A DNA stretch of 64,000 bases from Dasypus novemcinctus (lineage: Eukaryota; Chordata; Mammalia; Cingulata; Dasypodidae). The translations under genes were made by a program, and so were the position numbers. Below are positions 53,872 to 64,000 of the stretch, piece after piece. The stretch lies in NCBI RefSeq assembly GCF_030445035.2, contig NC_080695.1, positions 54,081,954 through 54,145,953 on the forward strand. The letters are read 5' to 3'. Positions within the stretch are counted from its first letter, which is position 1, and each line of letters begins with the position of its first letter. The notes under the pieces were generated by a model. That model worked only from the letters and a program-made list of their open reading frames with translations, searched no databases and was not told the DNA's origin.

Positions 53872-54127
53872 TCATCCCCCTGCTCTAGAAAGAAGCTCAG
53901 GTCTTGCCTGGCAGGGGATGCAGACCCTACCCTGACAGGTGCCAGGTTCCAGCAGCTGCAAGTGGAAGCAGAGCACCTGGGGCTGGGGGACCCTGCAACT
54001 CCCTCCAACTCTGTTTTCCATCTTGCAAATGCACTGAGTTCCGTTCACTCCTGTTCAGGTCTGTAGCCTGAGAACTGGGGAGGGGGTGGGGAATAGCCTC
54101 AGGTGAGGAAGGGAAGAGGGAGCGTCC
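53872..54127. other. Unclassified sequence
   Basis: Nothing recognised. Confidence 0.25.
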
Positions 54128-54849
54128 TCACAAAGTCATTTGAGGCACAAAAGTGATAATTTTGAGGAGGTCCCATTTATCTATTTTTCCTTTTGTTGCA
54201 AGTTTGGGGGTCAGGTTTAAGAAATTTCCTCCTACCACAGGATCTTGAAGATATTTCCCTGCATTATCTTCTAGGAATTTTATGGTCCTGACTTTTATAT
54301 TTAGGTCCATTTTTAGTTGATCTTGTATGGGAGTGAGATAGGGGTCCTCTTTCTTTTTTTGTTTATGGCTGTGAGATAGGGGTCCTCTTTCATTTTTTTT
54401 GGTTATGGCTATCCAGTTTTCCCAGCATTATTTGTTGAAGAGACTGTTCTGCTCCAGTTAAGTGGACTTGGTAGGCTTATCAAAAATAAACTGGCTATAG
54501 AGGTATGGATCTGTTTCTGAATTGTCAATTCAATTTCATTGATCAATGTGTCTACCTTTATGCCAATATCATGTTGTTTTGACCACTGTAGCTTTGTAGC
54601 ATACTTCAAGATCAGGAAGCATGAGTCCTCCAACTTTGCACTTCTTTAGTAAGATGTTTTTGGCTGTTAAGGGTCTCTCTCCCTTCCAAATAAATTTGGT
54701 AATTGACTATTCTATTTTTGTAGAGTAGGCTTTTGGAATTTTCTTTGGGGTTGCATTGAATCTATAAATCAGTTTGGGTAGAACTGACATCTTCATGATA
54801 TTTAGTCTTCTAATCCATGAACATGGGATGTCCTTCCATTTGTTTAGAT

Positions 54850-55257
54850 TTTTTTTTTTATTTCTCTCCTCTTTCCCCCTCCGCACCCCAGTTGTCTGTT
54901 CTCTGTGTCCATTTGCTGCATATTCTTTTGTCCGCTTCTGTTGTTGTCAGCGGCACGGGAATCTGTGTTCCTTTTTTTGTTGTTGCGTCATCTTGCTGTG
55001 TCAGCTCTCCGTGTGTGCGGCGCCATTCCTGGGCAGGCTGCACTTTCTTTTGCACTGGGCGACTCTCCTTATGGGGTGCACTCCTTGAGCATGGGGCTCC
55101 CCTATGCGGGGGGCACCCCTGCGTGGCACGGCACTCCTTGCGTGCATCAGCACTGTGCATGGGCCAGCTCCACACAGGTCAAGGAGGCCCAGAGTTTGAA
55201 CTGTGGACTTCGCATGTGGTAGGTGGATGCCCTATCCACTGGGCCAAGTCCGCTTCC
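54850..55257 (-). mobile_element. DAS SINE in L1 ORF2
   Basis: T-rich left end and tatccactgggccaagtccgcttccc right end. It is inserted within the L1 ORF2 remnant. Confidence 0.93.
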
Positions 55258-56696
55258 CTGTTTTGGTCTTTTTAAAATTTCTTTTTGCAGTGTTTTGTAG
55301 GTTTTTGAAAACAGGTCCTTTACATCCCTAGTTAAATTAATTCTTAGATATTTGAGTCTTTTTGTTGATATTATAAATGGATTTTTTTCATGATTTCCTC
55401 CTCAGATTGTTCATTACTGGTATACAAAAACACTACTGATTTTTGCATATTGATTTTGTATCCTGCCACCTTGCTCTAGTAGCTTTGTTGCAGATATTTG
55501 GGAATTTTCTAAGTATAAGATCATGTTATCTGTGAAGAGTGTAAGTTTTACTTCTTCTTTTCTAATTTGGATGCCTTTTATTTCTTTATCTTGCCTAATT
55601 GCTCTAGCTAAAACTTTTAGCAGAATCTTAAACAAGAGTGGTGACAGTGGGCATCCTTGCCTTGTTTCTGATCTTATAGGAAAATCTTTCAACCTTTTCC
55701 CATTGATTACAATGTTGGCTGTGGGGTTTTCACAGAGGCCCTTTATCATGTTGAGGAAGTTTCCTTCTATTTCTATCTTTCACAGTACTTTTACCAAGAA
55801 AGGATGCTGGATATTTTCAAATGCCATTTCTGTGTCAGTCAAGATGATCATGTGCTTCATTTCCTTTGATTTGTTAATGTGGTGTATTACATTGATTTTC
55901 TTGTGTCAAACCACTCTTGCATACCGGAATAAAACCCACTTAATCATGGTGTATAAGTCTTTTAATATACTGTTGGGTTGGAACGACAAATATTTTGTTG
56001 AGAATTCTTCATCTAAGTTCATTAGAGATATTGGTCTGTAATTTTCTTTTCTTGTAATATCTTTATCTGGCTTTGGTATTAGTGTGATGCTGGCTATATA
56101 AAATGTGCTGGGCAGTTTTCCCTTCTCCTTAAATTTCTGGAAGAGTTTGAACAATATTGTTAATAATTCTTTTTGAAAGGTTAGGTAGAATTCACCTGTG
56201 AATACATCTGGTCCTGGACTTTTCTTTGTTGGAAGATTTTTGATGACTGAGTCAATCTCTTTACTTGTGATTGGTTTGCTGAGTTCTTGTATTTCTTGTA
56301 GAGTCAGTGCTGGTTGTTTGTACATTTCTAGGAATCTGTCCATTTCATCTAGATTGCCTAATATGTTGGCATACAGTTTTACGTAGTATCCTCTTATGAT
56401 CCTTTTTATTTCTGTGGGGTCAGTTGTAATGTCCCCCCTTTCATTCCTAATTTTATTTATTTATATCGTCTCTTTTTCTTTATTAATATAGCTAAGTGTT
56501 TGCCAATTTTATTGATTTTCTCAAAGACCAGCTTTTGGTTTTTTTTCTGTATTGCTCTTTTGTTCTCAATTTCATTTATTTCTAAACTTTGCTATCTATT
56601 TCTGCTTGCATTGGAATTGGTTTGCTGTTCTTTTTCTAGACCCCCTAGGTATTCAGTTATGTCTTTGATTTTAGCTTCCCCCCCTTTTTTAAAAGA

Positions 56697-57115
56697 TTTA
56701 TTTATTTATTTATTTCTCCCCCTTCCCCCCCACCCCCCTGCCCTGGTTGCTTGCTCTCTGTGTCTATTTGCTGCATCTTCTTTTGTCTGCTTCTGTTGTT
56801 GTCAGAGGCACGGGAATCTGTGTTTCTTTTTGTTGTGTCATCTTGTTGTGTCAGCTCTCCGTGTGTGCAGCACCATTCTTAGGCAGGCTGCACTTTGTTT
56901 CGCGCTGGGCGGCTCTCCTTATGGGGAGCACTCCTTGTGTGTGGGGCTCCCCTACGCGGGGGACACCCCTGTGTGGCACGGCACTCCTTGCGCGCATCAG
57001 CACTGCGCATGGGCCAGCTCCACACGGGTCAAGGAGGCCTGGGGTTTGAACCGTGGACCTCCCATGTGGTAGACGGACACCCTAGCCACTGGGCCAAGTC
57101 CGCTCCCCCCATCCC
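56697..57115 (-). mobile_element. DAS SINE in L1 ORF2, C-rich flank
   Basis: Left end aaaagatttatttatttatt, right end agccactgggccaagtccgctc. A run of repeated atcccccc follows (57105-57142), ending ttcccccttttttaatg. The left flank has a similar cccccccctttttt, so the C/T run is probably an expanded target duplication. Confidence 0.92.
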
Positions 57116-57330
57116 CCCATCCCCCCACCCCCCATTCCCCCTTTTTTAATGTATGTGCTCAGGGTTATAAATTTCCCTCTCAGCAAGGGTTTCACTGTAT
57201 CCCACATATTTTGATAAGTTGTGTTCTCATTTTCATTCAGCTCAAGACATTTACTAATTTCCCTTGCAGTTTCGTCTCTGATCCACTGATTATTTAGGAG
57301 TGTGTTTTTCAGCTGATGACCCAATCCAAA

Positions 57331-57900
57331 TCACTCTTTTGTGGAAATCTGAAAGGTATCAATTGTAGGTACCGGGCCATTTAAATACCATGTAAGTGAA
57401 CAGTGTAGTTGGACAATTATAGGTTCTTTTGAATTACTTTGCACACCACAGCAATCGCCTCATCAAGAAGGCTAACATCAATATGCAGGTGAAAGTCTAC
57501 ATCATCAAGGCTCCGTGTTCCCTGAGAGAAACTGCAGGTGGCCCATCTGCCTCTCACTCCCGACAAATCAGCCTCCAGCTGTGCAGTTCCCCAGTCCTTC
57601 TTAATAAAATCCTTCAGAATCATTTTCACCTTCAGAATCTTCTTCCACTGTACTCTTTTGCCTTGACATCTCCCCATTTTCCTTCTGTAATTTGGATTTT
57701 ATAGTAAACAGCAGTTAATGTCATTTGTTTTTCTTAATGCTGTTGATATTTGATTAAAAATTACTGCAGTTGGCTCTGTAGTAACTAATACATCTTCATC
57801 ATTTTCTGAACTTGACACATATGTATTATCTGGGTAACCTTCAGATACAGGTAGAGTAGGCTACACTGGGTCATGATTTGGTCCCCCGATTTCATGGAAT
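57331..57900 (-). other. Possible gene-derived retrocopy, unidentified
   Basis: On the minus strand, frames at 57880-57690 (EGYPDNTYVSSSENDEDVLV, then TTEPTAVIFNQISTALRK) and 57677-57417 have protein-like, acidic composition with AG-rich codons, unlike nearby random ORFs. The frame is interrupted by stops and there are no introns visible. I do not recognise the parent gene. It may instead be an uncommon repeat. Confidence 0.3.
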
Positions 57901-58023
57901 TGAGGGGAGGCCTTGCAGGTTGGGAGGTGAGGGCTCCAGAGTCTCGAGGTCCCCTCTCCCTTCGGCTCTGGAGGGGACGCTGAGCACCTGGGACCGGGGA
58001 CCGCAGGGGGCCCAGGAAACTAC

Positions 58024-58690
58024 TTTAAATTTTTTTTTTAATTTTAGAATAATTTTAGATTTACAGAAAAATTGCAAGGATAATACAGAGAGTTCCCACA
58101 TACCCCACACCTCATTTCCCCTATTATTCACATCTTACCTTAGTGTGGTATATTTATCACAAATAATGAACCAACATGGATTTTATAATGAACCAGTATT
58201 GAGTATTGGTAATGAATCAATATTAGTTAATAAAGAACCAAAATGGAGGTTTTTCCTAAGATTAGACTGGGCCTATTGATTTCAGGGGAAATACTACAGA
58301 AGTAAAATGTCGTTCTCATCACCAGTCCAGGCTTTTTAAAAATCAAATTAAAAAAAAAAAACTAATTTTTTAAAAAACAAATCGAGGTAAAATCTGCCTA
58401 ACATTAACCATTTTAAAGTGTACAAATCAGTTGCATGTAATACAAAGTCTTATGCCACCATCACCTTTACCCAAAACATTTTAACCATCCTCCAGTAAAA
58501 CCCCACAGCCCTTAAGCACTTTCTGTGCTCGACTTGCCCCAGCCCTGGCAACCACCAATTTACTTTTTGTATCTATGGATTTGCCTATCCTAGATATTTC
58601 ATCTTAATGGAATCATACATTATGTCATCTTTTGTGTCTGGCGTCTTTCACTTAGCATAATGTTTTTGAGGTTCATCCAGTTTGGTAAGT
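58024..58690 (-). repeat. Old L1 (L1M-type) 3' region, two pieces
   Basis: Bases 58024-58270 (agaataattttagatttaca, gaaaaattgcaaggataata, cagagagttcccacataccc) and 58385-58690 (attttaaagtgtacaaatca, gccaccatcacctttaccca, ggaatcatacattatgtcat) are both minus-strand L1M. They may be one element or two. Confidence 0.8.
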
Positions 58691-58700
58691 ATCACTATAG

Positions 58701-59094
58701 GGAAGCGGATTTGTCCCAATGGATAGGGCGTCCGCCTACCACATGGGAGTTCCACGGTTCAGGCCCAGGGCCTCCTGACCTGTGTGATGAGCTGGCCCAC
58801 GTGCGGTGCAAGGAGTGCCGTGCCACACAGAGGTGTCCCCTGCATAGGGGAGCCCCCCACACAAGCAGTGCACCCTGTAAGGAGAGCCGCCCAGCGCGAA
58901 AAACGTGCAGCCTGCCCAGGAGTGGCACCACACACACGGAGAGCTGATGTAGCAAGATGACGCAACAAAACAAGACACAGATTCCGGGTGCCGCTGACAA
59001 GAATACAAGGGTCACAGAAGAACACACAGCGAATGGACACAGAGAGCAGACAACTGGGGGGTAAAGGGGGGAGGGGAGAGAAATTTTTTTAAAA
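58701..59094 (+). mobile_element. DAS SINE with target duplication
   Basis: Plus-strand copy starting ggaagcggatttgtcccaat. It lacks about 20 bp between cccacgtgcggtgc and aaggagtgcc. Aagtatcactatag (58687-58700) and aagtatcggtatag (59095-59108) form the duplication, two mismatches. Confidence 0.93.
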
Positions 59095-59108
59095 AAGTAT
59101 CGGTATAG

Positions 59109-59440
59109 GCATTTACTTTTACTTTTTTTTTCCATATAGGCGATCACTTTTACTTTTATGTTTTAAACTGTACATGGAGTTTAGAGTTTACAGGTAGAGA
59201 AGCGTGGATATAGTGCAAAATTTGAAAGACACCAAAGTATATAGAGAAAATTCTTCCTAGTCACGCTTTCCTTCTCACCTAGCCTCCTAGCTCCCTACCC
59301 GAGGCAACCACAGATAGCTTCTCGTCCCCCTCGAGAGATATCTTGTGTATGTGCAAACATGTGAAAAATACATGTTTTCCCGTGCCCACATGGTAGTTTA
59401 CACAGGCACCTGCTGGGCGTCTTGGGTGTTTTCGCTTGGT
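59109..59440. other. Unclassified sequence upstream of CpG island 2
   Basis: AT-rich at first, then moderate GC. Possibly the end of an old L1 (acatggagtttagagtttac, catgtgaaaaatacatg). No promoter motif stands out. Confidence 0.3.
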
Positions 59441-59634
59441 GCTTTAACAGACGTCTCCGCGGCGGCCGCTCGCCATCACCGCTGGGTGGCGCCCTCCCGG
59501 CCCTCTCGGCCCGCCCAGGCCCTGCGCTCCCCTCCCCGCTCCCGGCCACCGCTGGGCTCGCGCCCATCCCGGGCCCTGGGGACGCGCCCCCGCCTCGGGG
59601 TGCCGGCGGGCGGGCGTGGGAAGGGCCGCCTCTG

Positions 59635-59642
59635 TGACGTCG
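59635..59642 (+). promoter_or_regulatory. CRE/ATF-type site
   Basis: Tgacgtcg matches seven of eight bases of the palindromic cAMP-response element and sits just upstream of the candidate start codon inside the CpG island. Confidence 0.45.
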
Positions 59643-59727
59643 GCGCCGCAACCTGGCACCCGGGCTGCGGGAGGCGAGGCGGGCGGCAGCGGGTGTCCCG
59701 CGGCCTGTCGGGGACGGGGGCGCAGCC

Positions 59728-59794
59728 ATGAGCGAGGCGAGCGTCAAAGCGCTCGCGGCCGGCAGGCGCGGCCGGCAGCCCTTCCTCCACCAAG
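59728..59794 (+). CDS. Candidate first coding exon of a host gene (unidentified)
   Basis: ATG at 59728 is in good context (gcagccATGa, G at -3). It opens 22 codons plus one base, a peptide beginning MSEASVKALAAGRRGRQPFL, and the exon ends caccaag|gtaggg at 59794, a strong splice donor (intron phase 1). The CpG island, CRE site and absence of upstream in-frame ATG nearby support a real 5' exon. If the donor were not used, the frame would run on into a GC-rich minisatellite to a stop at 59976, which is unlikely. I do not recognise the protein from so short a segment. No second exon was found in 59795-64000. Confidence 0.5.
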
Positions 59795-59842
59795 GTAGGG
59801 GGGGAGCCGGGGAGGGCGGGCGCGCGGGGCGCGGGGGCGCGG

Positions 59843-59938
59843 GCGCGCGGGGAGCTGGGCGCGCGGGGAGCTGGGCGCGCGGGGAGCTGGGCGCGCGGGG
59901 AGCTGGGCGCGCGGGGAGCTGGGCGCGCGGGGAGCTGG
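59843..59938 (+). repeat. 16-bp GC-rich minisatellite, six perfect copies
   Basis: The unit gcgcgcggggagctgg occurs six times without change and a partial seventh follows. It starts 48 bp after the candidate splice donor. Perfect identity implies recent expansion. Confidence 0.95.
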
Positions 59939-59990
59939 GCGCCTCTTCTCCCCGCGCGCGGTCCTCCGAGCTATGAAAGAAAGGGAGTGG

Positions 59991-61279
59991 GGACGCGGAT
60001 CTTTCTTATCCCCCCTTTTCTTCCTCCGTCCCCTCCTCCCCGAACGCCAAGGGAGCTTGATCTACCCAAAGGAGCACTAGAATGGGAGTCCGGATCGCCG
60101 TGGGATTGCCCGCGTCCTAACCCAAATTGCTGGCGAGGGGCGATCCCGGGCCAGGCTCAAAATAACCTTCTCTGTTAAATGAAAAGATAAGTCTGGTATG
60201 AGGTGTGTGCCTCCCAAACATTTCGGGCTTTACAGTTAGGCGGTCTTGGAACTGAATTCTGTCTGGGCTGTTACCTGTGGTAAGTGGCTTGTCCTGCTTT
60301 CTGGGAAGGTGCCCGGGCTTCATTGAGAAAACGGGTGCAGCATGGACCAGGTCCTGGTACATAGAAAGGCACAATTACTGGTGCCCAGCCAAGCATCGTC
60401 ATCTCTCTTCTTGGGTAAAACTTACACACAGTAAAGTACCACTTCTTTTAAGTGTACAGCTCCGGGATTTTTTACATAAATATATGTACCTGCCACCCAG
60501 CCAAAATCTAAAAGTTGCCACCACCCGGGCAGACTTCCCTGTAGCATTTTTATCTTATATTTTTCCTTCACAAAGCACAAGACCCTGCTTTGAGTTTCAT
60601 CTGCAACGTTGTCTCTATTCCAATTAGAGAACAGAGGTTTGGTTCCAAGAACTTGCAGTAGAACGTGAGTGTGGACTTGGGCACTGGGCCTTTCCAACTG
60701 GATTGTTCTTAACACTGAGCAGAGATCCAAGCCCTGGGCAGGTGCTCAGGAAGCAGAAAACAGAGATCAGACCAGATTCCATGCAAGTTACTTTCTAGCT
60801 CATCGTTATTGCCCATGGCTTCAGCTCAGTGTCCGCCTTTCAGTCACAGCCATTCAACTATTTTTCTAGATGGTTTCTATTATCATCTTATTTTAGCACA
60901 ATCCATTACATTTAAGATGCCAACTCCAGTTTCCCTTGCAGAGGGTGTGAGATCCAGCTTTCTTGGATTTTTGCTGGGTGTTTAAGGGACTCTCTAACCA
61001 GCTTTTTATGTGCATTATAATTGGCCCTCTGGAAGGTCTCCCTGCCGCCTTGGATAGATGTTTTGTGACCTTGTACCCACAGGCATGGCTCAGAAGGGAC
61101 CAAGCTGGTAACTTTGTTGCAGTTTATGAACAGTGACCTGTTGTATGAACATCTTGTGAGGACAAAGGGGTGGGGTAGGAGAAGGGTGCTGGTTCACAGA
61201 ATGGAAATGTGCATCTACCCAAATAATAAAGCAGTTTGTGCTTAATAAAAATTTACCAGGGGCCTCCCACTGCTCTGGG
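59991..61279. other. Putative intron 1, mostly unclassified
   Basis: Bases 60415-60560 (tacacacagtaaagtaccac, ttaagtgtacagctccggga) resemble a worn minus-strand L1M piece. The rest shows no repeat or exon-like signal that I can support. Confidence 0.35.
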
Positions 61280-62126
61280 AAGAAACTCCAGGTTCTCTCA
61301 CGACGTCAACAACCCCAGTCAACCTCTCTGGACCCTCAGCAGCTCCCAACCTCCCTTTAACCCATCCTATAGCAGTCACACGGGTCTTTTTTATTTTTTT
61401 AAGATTTATTTATTTATTTATTGCCCCCTCCCCCCAACACCCCAGTTGTCTGTTCTCTGTGCCTATTTGCTGCGTCTTCTTTGCCCGCTTCTGTTGTTGT
61501 CAGTGGCACAGGAATCTGTTTCTTTTTGCTGCGTCATCTTGTTGTGTCAGCTCTCCGTGTGTGTGGCTCCATTCCTGGGCAGGCTGAACTTTCTTTAGCG
61601 CTGGGCGGCTCTCCTTACGGGGCGCACTCCTTGTGCATGGGGCTCCCCTACACGGGGGACACCCCTGCGTGGCACGGCACTCCTTGCGTGCATCAGCACT
61701 GCGCATTGGCCAACTCCACACAACACCGGTCATTTTCCTAGTCCTCTGACCGAGGCCATTCCTGCCCCAGGGCCTTTGCATTTGCTGTTTTCGTGGCCTG
61801 GAATACATTCCTCATTGACCTTCCTATGGCAGCATCTTCCTCCCCTTCCTCCTGTCTCTGCTCAAATGTAGCCTCAGAGCGAGCCACAGGGGCCATCCAG
61901 TCTGAAGGAGTGTCCCTGTCGCTTACACTGCCCAGTTACCTTGCTTATTCCTGCTAGACACTTACACCGTCTGAAGTCATCTGGTTTGATTGCTTCCTTG
62001 TTTATTGGCAGTCTCTTCTAGCATGTGGGCACCATGAAAAGTGGGGGCTTTGTCTTGTTCTCCCAGAAGCTGGGATGGTGTCTGGCACATGGTATACGCT
62101 AACTCCTTGTTGAGTGAGCAAATGAA
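61280..62126 (+). repeat. L2 LINE 3' region, split by a SINE
   Basis: Ggccattcctgccccagggc, ctttgcatttgctgttttcg, tggcctggaatacattcctc, ctgctcaaatgtagcctcag and tggtgtctggcacatggtat, ending ccttgttgagtgagcaaatg, follow L2. The DAS SINE at 61389-61722 interrupts it. Confidence 0.8.
61389..61722 (-). mobile_element. Headless (5'-truncated) DAS SINE
   Basis: The left end has the T-rich tail and body, but the element stops after gcgcattggccaactccaca and lacks the tRNA-like head with its A and B boxes. Acacgggtctttttt at the left and acaccggtcatttt at the right look like a target duplication with two mismatches, so the truncation arose at insertion, not by later deletion. Confidence 0.85.
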
Positions 62127-62370
62127 GTGTATCTGTAGCTGCACTGGCAAACCGTAGTATAGCAGTTGTGAGTCTAAACTCCAGAGTCCCACATCCAAAT
62201 CCTCATTTCCCCACTTACTGTTTTTGTCTTTTTGGCAAGGCACTTAAGTATTTGATGTCTCAGTTTCCTCATGTGTTAAATGTAGATAATGATAGTACCT
62301 ACTTTGCGGGGTTATTATAAGAATTAAGAGCGTTAACTGCTATAAAGAACTTAGTAAGTGCTTTTGTTAG
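62127..62370 (+). repeat. MIR SINE fragment
   Basis: Gcacttaagtatttgatgtc, tcagtttcctcatgtgttaa, atgtagataatgatagtacc and agaacttagtaagtgctttt follow MIR. Confidence 0.78.
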
Positions 62371-62870
62371 TTAGCTATGCAGTGTAACAAATTACCCCAG
62401 AACTACAATCACTGTTTATTATCTCACAGTCTCTGTGGGTCAGGAACTTGGGAGGGACTTCTCTGGGTGGTTCTGACACTCAGGGTCTCTTCGGAGGTTG
62501 CAGTTAAGGTAGCAGCCAGGGCTGCACGCATCTGAAGCCTTGACTAGGGCAGGAGGAGCCCTTCCAAAGTGGCCCTCACGTGTGTGGTGACTTGATGCCT
62601 GCTGTTAGAGGGACGCTTCAGTTCCTCTCGACGCAGACCTCCCGTAAGGCTGCTAGTGTCCTAAGGACACGGTGGCTCGCTTCCTGCAGAGCAGACGACC
62701 CAAGAGAGAACAGGGCGGAAGTGGGGATGTCTTTGGTGATCTAGCCTTGGAAGTCACCCTCACTTATTTTGCAACATGTTATTAATCAGCCTTATTTAAT
62801 ATGGAAGGGACCTTCATAAGGATACCGGAGGATATCTGGGGCCATTTTGGAGATGGGCCAGCACAGTACA
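62371..62870 (-). mobile_element. MLT1-type MaLR LTR
   Basis: Ttagttagctatgcagtgta, acaaattaccccagaactac, tttattatctcacagtctct, gtgggtcaggaacttgggag, acccaagagagaacagggcg and ggggccattttggagatggg are the reverse complement of a familiar MLT1 LTR. Confidence 0.75.
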
Positions 62871-62899
62871 GTTATCATATGAGTTGACTGTTACTAATG

Positions 62900-63318
62900 T
62901 CAGTACCTCTCCTACTAGATGACAACACCCAGGAGGGCAGGGCCTGGCTGTTTGGCTCACCACGACATCCCCATGCTTGCACAGCGCTTGGTGGACAGTA
63001 GGCCTTCAATTAATATTGAGTTGATGTCTTTCATGATTTGGTTTCTGCCTTGGCTACCAATTTCCCCCCACACCCACCCTCTGTGGTCCATATAGCTTCC
63101 TGACCCTTCTACCACAAGAGCTATTACCTTACTTCCTTGTATGGCATGCCCCTGCTCTCTTCTTTCAAGTTGGTGCCACTTCCTCCTGGAAGCCTTCCCT
63201 AATTACCTCCCCACCCCAGGCTGGACTCTGTGTCCCTTCTTCAGGCCCACACAGCCCCCTTCCCTCTCCTTGTCAAATGTTGATCGAACTATATTCTTGC
63301 TTCTCTTGACTTACATCT
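62900..63318 (+). repeat. L2 fragments
   Basis: Acacccaggagggcagggcc, ttgcacagcgcttggtggac, agtaggccttcaattaatat at 62925-63025 is an L2 3' end. A second piece, 63120-63305 (cctcctggaagccttcccta), is L2 upstream sequence. Confidence 0.65.
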
Positions 63319-63730
63319 TTTTTCTTTAATAGACTATTTTTAAAAGTTTTAGGTTTACATAAAAATTGCCCAGAAAGTACAGAGAGTTCCCATGTACCCT
63401 CTCTCTTCCTTCAGTAGTTTTCCGTATGTGTTACATTTTCATTAGTGGAATACATTTGTTTCAAGTGATGAACCGATTTTGATACATTATTAGTAACTGA
63501 AGTCTATAGTTTACATGAGGGTTCCCTCTTTGTGTTGTATGGTCCTAGGGGTTTTGACAAATGCACATTATGTATCTACCATTACAGAATCATCCAGAAT
63601 AGTTTCCCTGCCCTAAAAATCCTCTCTGCTCTACCTGTTCACCCCTCCCCTTCCCTTCCTCCGGGAATCCCTGGCAACCACTGATCTTTATACTGTCTCT
63701 AGTTGTCTTTTCCAGAATGTCATACGGTCT
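63319..63730 (-). repeat. Old L1 (L1M-type) 3' region
   Basis: Ttttaggtttacataaaaat, cagagagttcccatgtaccc, aagtgatgaaccgattttga, ggttttgacaaatgcacatt and ccctggcaaccactgatctt are minus-strand L1M. It is the target of the next insertion. Confidence 0.85.
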
Positions 63731-63978
63731 GTATGTAGTCTTTTTTTTGTTTTGTTTTTTTATAATGTTACATTAAAAAAATATGAGGTCCCCATCCCCC
63801 TCACCCCAATCCTCTCCCCATAACAACAATCTCCTCCATCATCATGAGACATCCATTGCATTTGGTGACTACATCTCGGAGCACTGCTGCACCTCATGGT
63901 CAATGGTCCACATCATAGCCCACACTCTCCCACAGTCCACCCAGTGGGCCATGGGAGGACATACAGTATGTAGTCTTA
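63731..63978 (-). mobile_element. 5'-truncated L1 3'UTR insertion with target duplication
   Basis: Gtatgtagtctt at about 63732-63743 and 63967-63978 flanks a poly(T)-led minus-strand insert. Its content (ccaaatgcaatggatgtctc on the minus strand) matches the L1 part of the U6-L1 chimera at 38171-38622. The window ends shortly after. Confidence 0.85.
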
Positions 63979-64000
63979 GCAGCACAACTTCTTTCACTTA

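Larger units (their letters stand above)
54128..57330 (-). pseudogene. LINE-1 ORF2 remnant, minus strand
   Basis: ORF2p is the L1 endonuclease/reverse transcriptase. Reading the minus strand from 57330 down, the order is RT N-terminal region (55906-56343 frame: KKSPGPDVFTGEFY, SITLIPKPDKD, NYRPISLMNLD), RT core (55414-55749 frame: [11 protein letters not shown]) and the C-terminal region (54130-54830). The catalytic ADD box reads FTDNMI, so the catalytic aspartates are altered. Frameshifts and stops are frequent. Two DAS SINEs interrupt it (54850-55257 and 56697-57115). A 38-bp segment is tandemly duplicated at 54332-54408. No L1 3'UTR follows at the low-coordinate end, so the fragment is truncated at both ends. 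Confidence 0.88.
59440..59990 (+). promoter_or_regulatory. CpG island 2, likely promoter
   Basis: GC content and CpG density rise sharply (gtctccgcggcggccgctcg onward). A CRE/ATF-type site, tgacgtcg, lies at 59635-59642, about 90 bp before the candidate ATG. There is no TATA box. Together with the ATG and donor downstream, this fits a housekeeping-type promoter on the plus strand. Confidence 0.75.

Noticed and set aside
57105-57142. Telomere-like or regulatory C-rich repeat
   Set aside because: The atcccccc run lies at the junction of a SINE with a C/T-rich L1 target and is best explained as expansion of the target duplication.

Overview
This window is mammalian nuclear DNA and almost certainly comes from an armadillo (Xenarthra, probably Dasypus). 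The diagnostic signal is about 19 copies of one tRNA-derived SINE, recognisable by its head (gggaagcggacttggcccagtgg), a B box (ggttcaaaccc) and a long fixed body, matching the armadillo DAS SINE family. Old pan-mammalian repeats (MIR, L2, L1M, MLT1-type LTRs), two CpG islands and AT-rich intergenic sequence fit this. There are no bacterial-style operons, and nearly all open reading frames are accidental or lie inside transposons.

Layout. 1-14 kb: MIR, L2 and MaLR fragments, a CpG island (about 2.4-3.25 kb) and a processed pseudogene of ribosomal protein RPLP1 (about 8966-9457). 14-31 kb: two full-length but ORF2-depleted LINE-1 elements (14149-18726 and 27282-30860), each bounded by target-site duplications. 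Between them is a thicket of endogenous retrovirus (ERV) debris: LTRs and env remnants in both orientations. 31-37 kb: a decayed gag-pro-pol provirus on the minus strand, with a 157-bp gag segment copied in inverted orientation into pol. 37-48 kb: SINEs, solo LTRs nested in SINEs, a U6 snRNA/L1 chimera, another ERV integrase fragment, a MaLR LTR with internal sequence, and a retroposed 5' half of tRNA-Leu(CAA). 48-54 kb: mostly unclassified single-copy-looking sequence with MIR, L2 and LTR pieces. 54-57.4 kb: a minus-strand L1 ORF2 remnant with two SINE insertions. 59.4-60 kb: a second CpG island holding the best candidate for a real host exon, an ATG in strong context followed by a 67-nt coding segment and a splice donor. 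60-64 kb: its putative first intron, filled with L2, MIR, MLT1 and L1 pieces.

How the parts relate. Apart from the two CpG islands there is little host gene content. The window is best read as a record of L1-driven retrotransposition: SINEs, the RPLP1 retrocopy, the U6-L1 chimera, the tRNA half and an A-tract-only insertion all carry L1-style target duplications. LTR elements with 4-5 bp duplications overlie this, often nested. Family names are recognised from memory of consensus sequences; no database search was possible. Boundaries without a stated target duplication are approximate.
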